Source: Chrysaora quinquecirrha
Taxonomy: Eukaryota > Cnidaria > Scyphozoa > Semaeostomeae > Pelagiidae
DNA: 64,000 nt
Direction: 5' to 3'
Assembly (NCBI GenBank): GCA_014526335.1
Contig: JACTAT010000337.1
Coordinates: 543,407 to 607,406, forward strand
The notes beneath the pieces are model-generated. The model did no database searches. It was not told the DNA's origin and saw only the letters and a list, made by a program, of their open reading frames with translations. Positions 1 to 11,462 of the stretch are shown here, in pieces. The first letter of the stretch is position 1, and each line of letters opens with the position of its first letter. Made by a program: the position numbers and the translations under genes.

Positions 1-615
1 ACAGTTTCTCGTATCAAATGGCAGGTTAGACTTGATCCTACGAAATAAAGCAAGGTTGCGACTTACAGTATTACATACGCATTTAGAGTGATCATTCCAT
101 GCCAGATCTTGGTCAATAATAACTCCTAGAAGCTTTTCTTTCTGAATCTGAGATAACAGCTGCTCATTCAACCTCACATCAAGTAACTGATTTTGTTGGC
201 TTTTTCCAGCATTGAACGCTTTTGTTGTGTCTTGACTAGGAGAGTCTTTGTTTTTTTTACATTGACAGCCATCTTGTTTTCTCTGCACCACGTTGCAATT
301 TGTCCAGCAGATGTGTTCAACTTTGTTTCAATCTCTTGGATGGTCCTTCCAGAAATGGACACGGTGCTATCATCTGCATACATTTCTAATGTACCTTCTT
401 TGATCTCTAATGGTATGTCATTCATGAACAAAATGAATAATAATGGCCCTAAATTTGAGCCTTGTGGTACCCCTGACTTTACAACCTCAGGACCTGAGAT
501 GTTATTTTTAAAATTTTCCATTTACTTACGTTCATTCTTTCATGGTTGAAAAGATCAAATGCTTTTCTCAGGTCGAGCAGAATAACGCCTGTCATGAGGT
601 CATCGTTCATAGACC
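1..615 (-). pseudogene. Non-LTR retrotransposon (LINE) reverse transcriptase fragment
   Basis: Reading leftwards, this is the palm region of a LINE reverse transcriptase. A motif-A-like LDLRKAFDLFNHE lies near 560-600, then GVPQGSNLGPLLF near 455-480 and the catalytic YADDS near 375-385. A continuation ending in LLGVIIDQDLAWNDH near 80-130 runs toward the window edge. The stretch between motif A and GVPQGS is much shorter than in intact enzymes, so an internal deletion is likely, and the frame shifts at least twice. Both catalytic aspartates of the YADD box remain. No endonuclease domain is in the window. The element would have copied its own RNA at a nicked target. It is a dead fragment; the class is sure, the clade is not. 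Confidence 0.8.
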
Positions 616-1045
616 TCAACCATCGGGTGTTAGGTTGGGAAGAGCAGTCTCACATGAGTGCACTGCTCTAAAACCCAACTGAGCTACGTAAAGGAGTCCA
701 TTAATGTCCAGGTGTATCAGACGTGTTACAGCATACCTCTGTAATATCAAAGAAAGATGCAGGTGAGATTGTGCTAATATTCAAAGATGTCTTCAATGAT
801 ATAAGTGAGGGGAATGAGAGGGAAGCCTTGAAATTAGTGGACTTGACAGAAGTGCAGGGCAATGATGGAATAGATTAATGGTTAGCATATGCAATGGATG
901 AGTCCATCAATATTTTTGATGAAGAAGGTTCAGTAAACAAAAACTTATCTCAGGATACTTCATTGCTTTTTGATGAAACTTTTCTGACACCGAGCCTATA
1001 GATTTTTTGGATTAGAACGTGCCATTGAGACCATTTCAAATAAGG
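616..1045. other. Intergenic, possible decayed coding remnant
   Basis: No gene is supported. On the plus strand around 790-1000 the translation is biased toward acidic residues and nearly open, interrupted by stops, which suggests an old coding remnant. I recognise no family. Confidence 0.3.
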
Positions 1046-1428
1046 ACCTCATTTCCAAAGAAATTGAAAATTAGGTCATATAGAAATTGCGACTTGAGAT
1101 TCGAATGCAGCACCTTTTTTTTATTTTTGAGGCAAAATTTTACGCTTCTGTTCCTAACGATGTTGATTTTGTAGTGATTAATAGTTTGAAATTTTATCAG
1201 GGGTTTGACAGTGAAAATGATTCAGCGTGTAAAATTTCAACCGTGGCGATTTTTCACGGTCAAATCCTTTATAGAATTTTAAACTTTTAACACCTATAAA
1301 ATCAATATCTTAAGGTTTGTTAGTGCATAAAACTTTGCCTTGACACTAAAAAGAAGGTGCTGCATTCAAATCTGAAGTCGGAATTTCTCTATGACTTAAT
1401 TTTCAATTTCTTTGGAAACAAGGCCATA
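1046..1428. repeat. Foldback / MITE-like palindrome
   Basis: The left arm (from about 1046) and the reverse complement of the right arm (ending about 1428) match over at least 70 bp with few differences, including the shared words TTTCCAAAGAAATTGAAAAT and GAATGCAGCACC. Weaker similarity continues toward the centre, so the whole unit could fold into one long hairpin. It has no coding capacity. It ends 25 bp before the Harbinger target site. Size and structure suit a non-autonomous DNA transposon; the parent family is unknown. Confidence 0.7.
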
Positions 1429-1455
1429 CATATATTTAGCAATTTGCCCAGCTTA

Positions 1456-1502
1456 AGCCTGGTACTCACTTGAGGTTTATCACGATTATCCCGATTACGA
1501 TT
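1456..1502 (+). repeat. Harbinger left terminal inverted repeat
   Basis: This 47-bp terminus pairs with the reverse complement of 4089-4135 with two mismatches. The preceding TTA (1453-1455) is one half of the target duplication. Confidence 0.93.
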
Positions 1503-1618
1503 ACCCCGACTAAATTCCTTGACAGCAGGGGGCATAGGTTTAGACATGTACTCACTTGCAACTAGTTTTTAATTGTCACGAGAAAATGGCCGCTCATAGA
1601 AATTAAAAACTTCTGTCA

Positions 1619-2701
1619 ATGATGGGTACTGTCTATATCTTACGAAAACGTAGAGAGAGACGAGAAAAACAGAAAGAACTACAACGCCGAAAACGAAGAT
1701 TGTGGGTGAGGGAAATTTTCAGAAACAAGACATCAAGCGAATATCATGGACTTGTTGAAGAGCGGAGGTTGAACGATCATGAATTCCACTACACATATCT
1801 GCGAATGTCAAAGGAACGTTTTGATCATCTTTACAGTCTTGTAGAAGCCAAAATAACGAAGAAAGACACCCGTTTTCGTAAAGCTATTCCTGCTCGTCAA
1901 AGGTTGGTTATCACATTGAGATATCTTGCAACAGGCTGTTCTCAGCAAACGCTAAGTTATTCATTTCGAGTTGGCCCTTCGACAGTCAGCAATATTATAA
2001 CTGAAGTATGCAATGCAATTTACGAAGCTCTTTCCGAAACCTATCTCAGACCTCGGTCATCGGTTGAAGAATGGAAGCACATAAGCAATGATTTCGAAAG
2101 GCTCTGGAACATGCCGCAGGTTATTGGCCCTATTGATGGAAAGCATATTGCCATGGACTGTCCCAAAGGGTCTGGATCACAGTATTACAATTACAAGGGG
2201 TTCTTCAGTCTTGTACTTCTTGCTGTTTGTGATGCTAAATATAGTTTTACTATGGTAGATGTTGGTCAGTATGGTACCAACAATGACAGTGGGGTTCTGC
2301 TCAATTCTGAGATGGGACAGCGATTCGACGAAGAGAACCTTTCAATTCCGCCTGTTGAAAAGATACCGGGATGTGGCTTGGAATTGCCCTACTACCTTGT
2401 TGGTGACGAGATTTCCCCCCTTAAATTATGGTTGATGCGCCCATAACAGCGGATTTATAGTTACCGAGTTTCAAGAGCGAGAAGAGTAATTGAAAATGCC
2501 TTTGGTATTTTGGTTGCTTTTTGGAGGTTATTTCGTAGTCCTATTCATGCAACAGAAGAGAACGTCACTCGCTATGTCTTAGCTGCCATTTGCCTCCATA
2601 ATTATTTATGCCAAACAGAGAATGCTATGTATTGCCCTACAGGCTTCATTGACTTGGAGGATAGCAGTGGACTTTGCAGCATGGAGAATGAAGGAGGATA
2701 G
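1619..2701 (+). pseudogene. PIF/Harbinger transposase (DDE_Tnp_4), frameshifted
   Basis: Transposase of the surrounding element. A highly basic N-terminus (residues 1-40) leads to a helix-turn-helix-like part (SQQTLSYSFRVGPSTVSNII, about residues 115-134) and then the DDE nuclease core. GPIDGKHIAMD carries the first catalytic Asp and YGTNNDSGV the second. A frame change near 2430-2450 breaks the chain. Beyond it, VSRARRVIENAFGIL (about 2465-2510) carries the expected catalytic Glu, and a typical C-terminus ends at 2701. All three catalytic residues are therefore still encoded, but not in one frame. The enzyme would cut at the TIRs and insert at TWA. The ATG at 1619 follows an open upstream region within the left end. 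Confidence 0.92.
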
Positions 2702-2966
2702 TGGCATCGGACAGCGGATGTCTTCAAAATATTTCTAGAGCTAGGGGCTCACGATATGCTAAAACTGCGACAGAAATGAGGGAGCAGATAAAAAGATATG
2801 TGAACAGTGAAATTGGCTCTGTTTCTTGGCAGTTACAGTATGTGAGGAGTACTGGGGGAAAAGAGTGATTGCAAGGAGAAAAAATAATATTCATAGACAA
2901 TTAAAGCATGTTATAACGTATTATCATTATATTAATAATATCTATTCTTCATATTCATGTTTTGTA

Positions 2967-3731
2967 CTAATTTTGTTTGAAATTATTGTTTGAGGTCTGA
3001 TAGTTATCTACAGATCTATCTATTACCTGAATTGAGTTGGAGGTACAAGGTCCTTGAGAGATATGAGAGAAAGCATTCAAAGTGGATCGGTTAAGAGAAG
3101 TATCTGGATAGGGTGATGCAGGACGATATATAGGAGCTGGAAGGTTGAAGGCAGAGGATGGCTGGTTAGAGCCATAGTGATTCAAAGAAGAGCTAAGTTG
3201 ATGGAAAGCAGCAGATTGCTGTAAAGAAGCAGATGAGTTGAGTGAACGTGCACTGTTATCTTTATCTTCTTGCTGCATTTGCATTGTAAAAAGCTCATTC
3301 TCGATTTGATGTCTTGCAACGCGCTGCTCTCTACGCCCAAGTTTGCGCAATTCTGCGGATACAAGCATGCCGAAGAGATCAATATCATCCTTGCTGGGCT
3401 TCTCTTGTGGACCTTCAAAAGCTTTTTGCATCGTTTTTAGAACACACAGCTCTTCTCTGTCAAGGTCAGGTTTCTTTTTGGGCCATTTTCGCTGCCCTGT
3501 CACTTCTGATGTGTTATCTGCACATGGTCTTTTTCTTGCATATTTAGGCGTCTCCACGCAGTTCTTGTACTCTTCTTCAGAGAGTTGCTCCTCCCTGGTA
3601 GCCTCATTGAAAAGACTGGCATCATCATTATCATATTCATCACAAATTGAACCTGCATCCAGGGTTGGAGTTGGACTTGGTGTTGCTTTTTCATTGGTTG
3701 GTGGTGGCAAATTTGTCTTTGTTAAAGACAC
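2967..3731 (-). CDS. Harbinger accessory DNA-binding protein with BESS motif
   Basis: This open frame of about 254 residues converges on the transposase inside the Harbinger element. A Pro/Thr-rich, acidic N-terminus is followed by a basic Arg/Lys patch (near residues 65-95), then a BESS-type motif (DDIDLFGMLVSAELRKL, about residues 118-134) and a Gln/Ser/Asn-rich tail. BESS motifs mediate protein contacts and usually sit C-terminal to a MADF DNA-binding domain. Harbinger elements typically encode such a Myb/MADF partner that helps bring the transposase to the ends and into the nucleus. No MADF domain is visible here and no ATG opens the frame, so a 5' exon may be missing or lie in 3732-3950. 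Confidence 0.72.
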   Translation of the reverse strand: MSLTKTNLPPPTNEKATPSPTPTLDAGSICDEYDNDDASLFNEATREEQLSEEEYKNCVETPKYARKRPCADNTSEVTGQRKWPKKKPDLDREELCVLKTMQKAFEGPQEKPSKDDIDLFGMLVSAELRKLGRREQRVARHQIENELFTMQMQQEDKDNSARSLNSSASLQQSAAFHQLSSSLNHYGSNQPSSAFNLPAPIYRPASPYPDTSLNRSTLNAFSHISQGPCTSNSIQVIDRSVDNYQTSNNNFKQN

Positions 3732-4088
3732 GGGAATTTTCTTACTGCTTCAGAGAGTCTTTCATGAAGTAGTATTTTTCATTCTCCATTTCGAAATCAC
3801 ACGAAAGAAAATCGAGAAAATTTAGTCCGATTGTCTATGATACTCGTAATTTTATGTTTTGAAGCAAAAAATGGCATCTTTCCAACCTTCCTTACACACG
3901 ATTTCCAAAATAAATTCCTAAAATAGTTTAGAACAATGGATTTGACCGCAGCAGATCACGATTACCACGAAATAATATCAAAACTTTTCCTTTTCATTTC
4001 GGGGTAATCGGGCACAGTTTTATCACGAATATCGTTCAAAACACGATTACAGCTCATGTCCTCATTATGGATTATCACAATTACAGCC

Positions 4089-4135
4089 AATCGTAATCGG
4101 GGTAATCGTGATAAACCTCAAGTGAGAACCAGGCT
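4089..4135 (-). repeat. Harbinger right terminal inverted repeat
   Basis: This is the right 47-bp terminus, followed by TTA at 4136-4138, the second half of the target duplication. Further copies of the ATCACGATTA word lie just inside (3950-4080) and could be subterminal transposase-binding sites. Confidence 0.92.
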
Positions 4136-4213
4136 TTAGGGAATTCGCCACACCAATTTACCAATCTGGCTAACCTTTGTTTTCAGAGCTGAAAATCATA
4201 AAATTGGAAGCTA

Positions 4214-5830
4214 TTAAGTGTTTTGCTTTCGCGTGCTAACCTGTTTTTTAGCTCCACTAAAATGCAAGAAGAAAGAGTTCCTGTATGCCATTGCAGAAAG
4301 ACGTGAACATCTTGTTCTCATTAGTATATCAAGTAACATAGCAAGCCCAGGGTCACTGTTGTCATGTGATAGATTTTGATTTATTCGCCGTCTCCTTCTT
4401 TCGAAAATGACACAATGCTGTAGAGCTGTTAACAGTAACGGAGCTCTATCTCTAGCGTCATCCACAACGACCTTGTTTGTAAGTTTCAAAATATCTTCAC
4501 AGCTATTCTTGGCTAGAAGACTTGGGTTTTTCGTTCTTGCCAGTCCCAGGGCTTCCTGTGAAATCGTATGTCCTACCCATTCAGCCATGTGTCTCTTGTA
4601 CAGGGAAGATTTAGAAATCTTGTCTATAGTACCTTTGTAATTGTGGGATATTATTGAAGCTCTTATTTTTACCATTTTGAGATCTGTTACTTTAACTTTC
4701 CTTGGTTTAGAGGAGTCACTGATGCTTACCTGAAAATATGAAATTGTAGCTCCTATATTTGCAATTATTGTTTATGTGTTTGAATTTGTAAAAAAGAATT
4801 TGGTATTACGCATTTGATTTTCCAGTATGGAAACAACTTTCTCATTAGAGAAAGGTATCCCGTGCAATTACAGCTGTTTGTGATGACTCTTGTAATATCG
4901 TATATTTTTGTAGGAAATAAGCTCTTGCTCACTGCTGTCTTTAAGGTTTGTATAGGGAATAGTTTTTCAAGTATACGGAAAGTATTGTAAATTGTCGTAG
5001 GTAGCGAAACATTTTCATCTTTGACTCTTGTTCTGGTCGTTGCATTCAAATATTTATTCGAAAAACTAACTTTCATGTGGATGGTCAGTTCAGTTTGCAA
5101 GGGCAGGTGAAACTAGACAACAAAGCAATGAATCAATTTAAAGCACTTTTTTCATTTTCTTCAAACGACTCCCTCAGCTGGTCAACTTCCCTAAGACTCT
5201 TAAATAGTCTTTCAATTTTTGTATGGCAATTTTGACAAGAGACACTTGAACAGGATGGTTCTTTTGAAATGTCATGTCCACGCATTGAATATGTTCCAAA
5301 AACATATTTTCGCCACTTGATCTCCCGTAAATTTTATGTGGCGATTTTTTTCATTGTGATGAAGTCAACTTCACAAAACCTGCAGGACGAATTAACTGGC
5401 TTCACACTGTAAAATTTAACAGGAGGCACAGCCATTGCGACACCTTTTTCGTTTTAAAGAACTTTATCCAACATGTCCCACGTCAGGCCTTGCTGTTCAC
5501 TATATTTGAGGTCATCAAACGCTTTTTGTTTGTGTCCTTTATCAAGACAGGTAAATTAGAAATCAAACTTCGGGGATCAACAAGCTCAAATTTATGAATT
5601 TGCAAAATCAAATTGTATTGTCCTTCACAGAGACAAGACGGACGATGTGTTTTGTCTTCTCTCTTAAGATTGATCTGTATTTTGCATCTTAAAGTCCGCT
5701 TAAAAATTTCATTATCCGGTATTCATCTACCCAGGGTGGTATTCGCCTATTCACATCACAAAAACTACGGATGTGGTCCCCTCTTATTATCTGCAATAAG
5801 TGGGCCATTTTAGATGATTTGCAGTGTCGA
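4214..5830 (-). pseudogene. Decayed reading-frame chain, DUF6589-neighbourhood-like repeat gene
   Basis: Read leftwards, several broken frames look like one old gene. Near 5560-5810 is a coding-like stretch (FCDVNRRIPPWVDEY). Near 5390-5130 is a Cys-rich segment with CRFC and later CQNCHTKIERLF, zinc-binding in style and followed by a charged helix. At 4675-4214 is a 153-residue open frame containing DDARDRAPLLLTALQHCVIF and a basic RRRRR patch. This order (Cys-rich N-terminus, then a helical segment ending in a short aromatic motif) recalls multicopy transposon-derived proteins of cnidarians that carry DUF6589 downstream; the downstream part is absent. The Harbinger element lies 79 bp beyond the end. 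Assignment is tentative. Confidence 0.35.
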
Positions 5831-7807
5831 GTTTACTTATCCCTGTACATAAATTTGTGAAAGAACATTTTTTAACTACCCCAGGTACACAATTTCTGCT
5901 ACAGACACATGATGTATGTCACAAGGTAACAACACTGCATCACTTTGTTATGAAACAACCCTATCCATAACTCATATCTTGTGTAGTGCCAACAGGAAGC
6001 AAAAGAAACTGTACACTAGTAACTGCGAGGGTATTCTAAGTTTAATTTTCATGAAGATACCTTTGTTGAAAATCAAAAATATTACAATTGATGTTTCCCT
6101 ACAGTTTTCTGAAATTACTTTAACTTATTATCTGTTTGTCTGCACAAAATTTTTTCTCAAGAGACATTTCTCTTTTATGGGCAAGCCACAAAAATCTTTG
6201 GAGTAACATATTGCTTAAATTGAAGAAAAAATAGTCCCAAGTGAGATAAAATTTGAACATTGCACAAATTCAATGCCGGATTTGAGAAGTTAGGTGTAAC
6301 GACAGATGGTCAATGTTGAAAAAAGTCAATACATGTAAAACAACATTAAGCCACAGCATTGTGAAAAAATATTTACAATTGACCACCAGAATTACCATTA
6401 ATCCCTGTCAGATAAAATTGCTGCAAAATTAAATTGCTGTAAACTTATAAAAAATTTTGCTGTAACAAATTAGAACTATTGTTGATAAAAAGTTGAAAAC
6501 ATAAACTATAACTTTATTATTGCATTGTGCTTACTGTGGTGTTGTTTTAAGTCTGACAGACAGTATGTATGTTGTCAATTTTTGCTTTTATCTTTTTTTA
6601 TTTGAAAACAATGTATTACAATTGCCAACAAGTGTTTTTTTCATAGTATCTTGAGTTGAATCATATTCTGTCCAGTAGTGGTATTTGTAATTCTGCCATG
6701 AAATAAAAGAATCATTAATGAAGATTTTAACTTTACATCAAAAAGTTAAAATATTATTTGAAATTGATAACCATTGGTGATGAGGGATGATGCAAGTTTT
6801 TGTAAAATATTAGAGCATCTGGAATGAAACAACCATGCACTCTTTGATGCAGTGGTGACACCAAGCACTGTATGTGCTTACATTACTACAATAGTTTGAC
6901 ATTATCTAATCAACCAAGTAGTATGTTTGTGCATGATTTAAAATTTCATCTGCTACGTGCAGCTTTAGAATCTTTCATATCATGATGCTGTTTCGTAATT
7001 TCCTTAAGTTCAATTTCGGTCTTGTAAAGTTTTGAAATTTTTCTTTGCATCAAAGATGAAAGTACTTCCTCTTAGGCCATATTAGAAAAGACGCTGGATG
7101 CCAGGGTGGAGTGGCAGCACATTGCTGCTCTAAATTATCGATCTATTTGTGCCGTAAGTATGATTCTTTGACAAAGGTATATGTAATATCTTAAAAAAAC
7201 TCTCTCAACCTCCAGTATATTCTACTGATGTTTCAGACGAACTTCCCCTCGTATAGTCGTAGTCCAGTAAGTGGCATTGGCAAGAAGAACTTAATCACTT
7301 ATCATGCATGATTTAAGAACAATACTTACTTTAAGAACAAACAATAAAACTATCACTGGAGGTACAATTCTGTTCAGGGTACCATTCCATTCATGACACC
7401 TGCACACTTATTCAAAGCAAGATATACAGTATTTTTGTAATATCATTGTTGTGACAGTCTTTATTTGGTTCCTTCTCTTCTTTGTGCATTTTGTTCATGG
7501 TTAGGGTTAGCTAGTATTTTGAGCAGGGTTTAGGTCAGAATTAGGGTTTTTGCTCAGGCTAAAGATAAGGATTTTTGAGAAGGATCAAGGATTGTGTCTG
7601 ATATTTGAGAATGCCATAAATATAGCCCAGTTTGCCCAGAATGACAATAAATATCGTTCACAAGATACAAGCCTTTCATATAACCACCAGGCAATTTTCT
7701 AATATGAATTCCCCCTGGAAGAAAAGAAATAATATGGCTGGCGGGAAATATCTTTAAAATTGCTGGGAGAATTCTGTGGTGGCTGAAATTGGCAAAATAC
7801 AGACTCG
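5831..7807. other. Intergenic, no gene seen
   Basis: AT-rich, many stops in all frames. Around 7498-7560 there are several degenerate TTAGGG-like words (ggttagggttag, agggttt, ttagggttt), a small telomere-like patch. Confidence 0.5.
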
Positions 7808-8335
7808 GTTACAAGTAGTGACATGCCACCACAAAATTGAACACATACTTATCTGTATATTAATAACTCTTGTGGAAGAAGCTTACTTACGAAACATTGT
7901 TTTCAGCTATAGTAGAATCATCAACATCCTCTTCTATATCTGGGTGATATGAACTGGTTTGCTTGCATGCCACATCTGATAAATTCATTTCTTCATAATC
8001 ACAAAAAATAGGGTATGATAACCTTGATAGTAACGCTTTTTGCAAAGTATACTGAGTTTAAGTTTACATTGTTGTTGGTTCTGCAGTTCCCGATGCTGCT
8101 TCCACTAGTTTTTCTAAATAACAGAATGAGACTGATGTACATTAAAAGAATCAGATTGTGATTAGCTGGAAGACAAAGAAGCAAGAAAGGGTATGATTTT
8201 TAACAACGATGTTGTCGTATCTGCCTAAATAAAGGGCATAGAAATTTTCAGCATCATTGAAAGACAGTATGTAGTAATTTGAAATGTCACCATCGTATTG
8301 CTATTCGTACTAACGATCCTTCAAGTAGCATTGTA
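7808..8335. repeat. Dispersed repeat, copy A, distal part
   Basis: This matches 19709-20090 in the same orientation, starting at the shared word TTACAAGTAGTGACATGC and continuing through aaagggcatagaaatt and tagcattgtagattcttccc. Copy A contains extra sequence near its left end. Together with 9420-10565 it appears to be the 3' region of a BEL/Pao element on the minus strand, since the matching pieces flank BEL C-terminal coding sequence in both places. Confidence 0.75.
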
Positions 8336-9419
8336 GATTCTTCCCTAATGAGCACACGGAAAGTTCTACCATCCATTCAAAAAGGATTGTGTACCTACCA
8401 CACATGAAGAAGAACTTATTTGATTAATAATTCCCTCAATGTTTCCTTCAATTATAGCCCAATTTTTATGTTCCATTAGCTTTTTGTATATGCCATGATT
8501 GTCACTAGTATTAAGATTAGAAGAGATATTCCATCATGAAATAGGCATCACAGATTGTATTAAGATCATTTTGCCACCATTTTGAATTTCTGCCATGTTG
8601 AATTTCTGCAAATTTTGATTCTTATATTACTTCGATAGCTATCCATATTTCAAATTTTTGCATAATATATACTTCAAGCGCAATAAGACCTGATTATAAG
8701 CAAGCTTTGTTGGCTAAATACGATGAAAAGTGATTTTTGCCTCCATTATGGATTGCCTCCTTTTTTAGCCATTCCCCACCAAAAATCAAAATATACCCCA
8801 GCTAGTCTTAATCAGCATGTTTCACTCTACCTGAAAACACCTTCAGACGTAGTCAACCTCAAAATGTACATGGGAGTGCCAGAATTTACCCTACTACTGG
8901 GGACTTTGGAAATTTTGAGTGTCATTTTTGTAAGGCTTCTCTGAGTAGATTAACTTTATTCTAAGGAGCCTCCCAACTGGGTTTACTGCTTAAACTGGGT
9001 TGTTTTGGGGTCAGTCTTGAATGCAGACTTTTTTATTGAATGCTCATTAAATAATAAACATACAAACAAAAATGAAAGTTTAGAAATTTCAAATCCATGG
9101 CATCTAAACAGACACAAAAAGTATAAAACAACACCCTCCAGCGCCTATGGTCTTTGAGATATAGATAATCGAAGTTCAGTCATGATGTCATCAGAATCTG
9201 ATTTGTATCAGGCATTCACCCTTAAAAATCGAGACAAACAGAACAGAAAATACATGAGAATAGAAGGATTGAGCTTCTTACAGGTTTAAGTAGCTATAAG
9301 AATCGTCTGCAGTGTGATCCGAAATCACAAGCCATTCCCAAACACTATCCTCTACAGAATCACTTAGGAATCTGCTATAGATTCTATTTAAATGTCTTCT
9401 TTTTTGCTGCTATTTTTCT
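8336..9419. other. Intergenic segment present only in copy A
   Basis: About 1.1 kb between the two repeated blocks. The second copy has an unrelated or shortened 450-bp stretch at this place. No gene recognised. Confidence 0.4.
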
Positions 9420-10565
9420 GTGCATCTATCCCTACCTTCTTTGGTCTTTCTTTTCATTGTCGAGCTTGGCCTCGGAAGACTGCATTTATCTGAAACCTTG
9501 TTGTCTGCCTGGTAATCTTTCCTCATTTTAAAAGTGTTCTTTCCAAATAAAAGCAGAGGGAGTGGAAAGCACATAACCCACAAAGCTGTCATCCATTTTC
9601 ATTTTTTATCCAGCCTCTACCCTCAGTATTGGGGTAATAGACATTTCTGCTTATGTATTGCCTCCATATAGCTTTGTAATTCAACTTATTTAAATGCTTG
9701 CAACTACTGCTTGGTTCAGGGATCAGTTTACAACTACTTTCTTTTTCAGTTTTTAAAGCAGCCTAACTCTCATTTGCACTATATCTTCATTGTCTCTTGG
9801 TGGTACAAAATTTGTTTAGCAACATTAAACTCTGCTACAGGCATGACTGATGACCCTTATTTTTCTAGATGGTATTCTTTTCAAAATGCCAACATCTTAT
9901 TAAAAGGGTTGAATTTTCCAACACCAAAGGCCTATGATGTTGTGTCACCAAATGTTAGTGAATGGAAGACAGGTAGTTTATTATATTACACACGGCATTA
10001 TCATAGTGTTATGAAATTCTGCACTTCATCTGCCAATCACTCAACTTTTATAAACTGGACAATGCAAATTAAATCCTAAGAAATAAATTGTGATATTATT
10101 GAGAAATAAACAGCTCTGGTATCAGCTTTTTGGTGGTTGACATCCATATTCTTACTGGCAAAAGAAACAAGAGTACACTAGTTGTCAAGAGATATGAATC
10201 GGTTAGCTATAACAGGCCTTCATTTGAGTGTTTCATACGTTTTTTCAATGTTATCAATTGACATTTGTCTAAGTTAAAAACACAGACTTCATTTAAAAAG
10301 GACGGAAGACCATGTCGGAAATTAAGTCTACAAATAGAGACAGTTGCACAGTCTTTAATATATTCTCTTGGATTTGTGGAGACAAAACAAAAACACATAC
10401 TTCTGTTTGCCTTTATTAATTATGTGGTACTTATCAGAGGTAAGAAAATTCGTTTTTGAAAAGTGAGCATGTGTAAAATAACTTCAGATTAAGAATCTCC
10501 AGGTGTAACACAAAGCTGCTTCACTTTGGCAAGTTCTTTAATAAGATTTGTGGATCAAGAAATAA
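9420..10565. repeat. Dispersed repeat, copy A, proximal part (BEL 3' region)
   Basis: Closely matches 20545-21665, with shared words such as GGGATCAGTTTACAACTACTTTC and GCATTATCATAGTGTTATG and small indels (about 27 bp near 9955-9985). At the right end, read on minus, LIKELAKVKQL near 10510-10550 matches the C-terminus of BEL/Pao pol, and the second copy has the equivalent. This block is therefore most likely BEL 3' sequence, possibly including an LTR. Plus-strand open frames at 9711-10079 and 10265-10459 are conserved between copies, but this is as expected from shared descent. Confidence 0.75.
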
Positions 10566-10869
10566 ACACTTTAGTGAATAAATATCAAATTTTGATACAA
10601 TTCAATTAAATTCACATTGGTCACTAACAACCGGCATTCTCTTTGGGTAATACATTATGATATTGCAGACAAAAACCTCAAGAGTAATGAGTATTCATAT
10701 GGAAATAGGTAGGTGGGGACCTGTTGACTGCAAATTTATCTTTACAACGGTATCGCAAATCCACTCATTTTTTATAAAAACCAGAAAATAAGGAACTCTA
10801 TATGCCTTTTTTTAAAACATGACACTTCAAATAAAAGCATTATTTCACAGGTTTCCAAAATTTCAATTT

Positions 10870-11462
10870 CTATGTTAAAAAACTATGCAAGAAACTTTTG
10901 CTATACCAATTGTGCTCCAAGTTAAGAAACCCTACTACAATTTTGGACAAAACTTCTGAAAATAACATGATAAAATGCTCTTTTCGCCTTAATCTGCCTT
11001 CAAGATAGTATTGCAAGTATTCAAACTTTTCAATTGTTGGTATGCCCTCGTTTTCATTAATCACAGTTTCGATTCTATCCCAAAATCCCACAAATTTCAA
11101 AATATCTCCATTGAACTTTTGCATATCCAATCTTTGTAACTTCTAATATGTATTGCTGTCGCTACTTGCTGAATTCAAGCCTCCAGCTCAAGGACTAAAT
11201 CACTCTAGATTCCTCAACTTCCTTCTTGATTTTGGGAATTTCGCAGTTTTGGACAATATCTTCATGAAAACTATTCATCAAGTTTATCTTTTGCTTCAGT
11301 TGTTCTCTTAAATTCACAAGTCTTTCCTTTTGACTAATGTCATTTGGTGCAACAATTCATTGGCTTTGTTCATGCCTCTAGTAGTAATACCCTGATGTGA
11401 CTTTGTTGATGCTTTCAGTTGTGTCAATTTCACTTTGCTTTCTTTGGCTTTGGTGGGCATGT
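10870..11462 (-). pseudogene. BEL/Pao gag N-terminal fragment
   Basis: Translation starts at an ATG complementary to 11460-11462 with MPTKAKESKVKLTQLKASTK and runs into a frame with MQKFNGDILKFVGFWDRIE (about 11075-11130), the conserved start of BEL/Pao gag capsid. The frame is broken between 11150 and 11340 by stops. Gag would form the internal particle of the retrotransposon. Beyond 10870 the reading goes almost at once to the C-terminal end of pol (near 10550), so about 4 kb of pol is missing from this copy. The sequence just upstream (11463-11525) looks like a leader, with the LTR boundary expected near 11520. Confidence 0.72.

Larger units (their letters stand above)
1456..4135. mobile_element. 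Complete PIF/Harbinger DNA transposon
   Basis: The element has 47-bp terminal inverted repeats (1456-1502 and 4089-4135) differing at two positions and beginning AGCCTGGT. It is flanked by direct TTA triplets at 1453-1455 and 4136-4138, the 3-bp TWA-type target duplication of PIF/Harbinger. Inside are the two genes usual for the superfamily: a DDE transposase on plus (1619-2701) and a DNA-binding partner on minus (2967-3731). The transposase is frameshifted, so this 2680-bp copy is probably immobile on its own, but its ends look usable by a related enzyme. Confidence 0.93.

Noticed and set aside
5916..6206. Open frame of 96 residues
   Set aside because: AT-rich, no family resemblance, no promoter or splice signals; similar frames are expected by chance.
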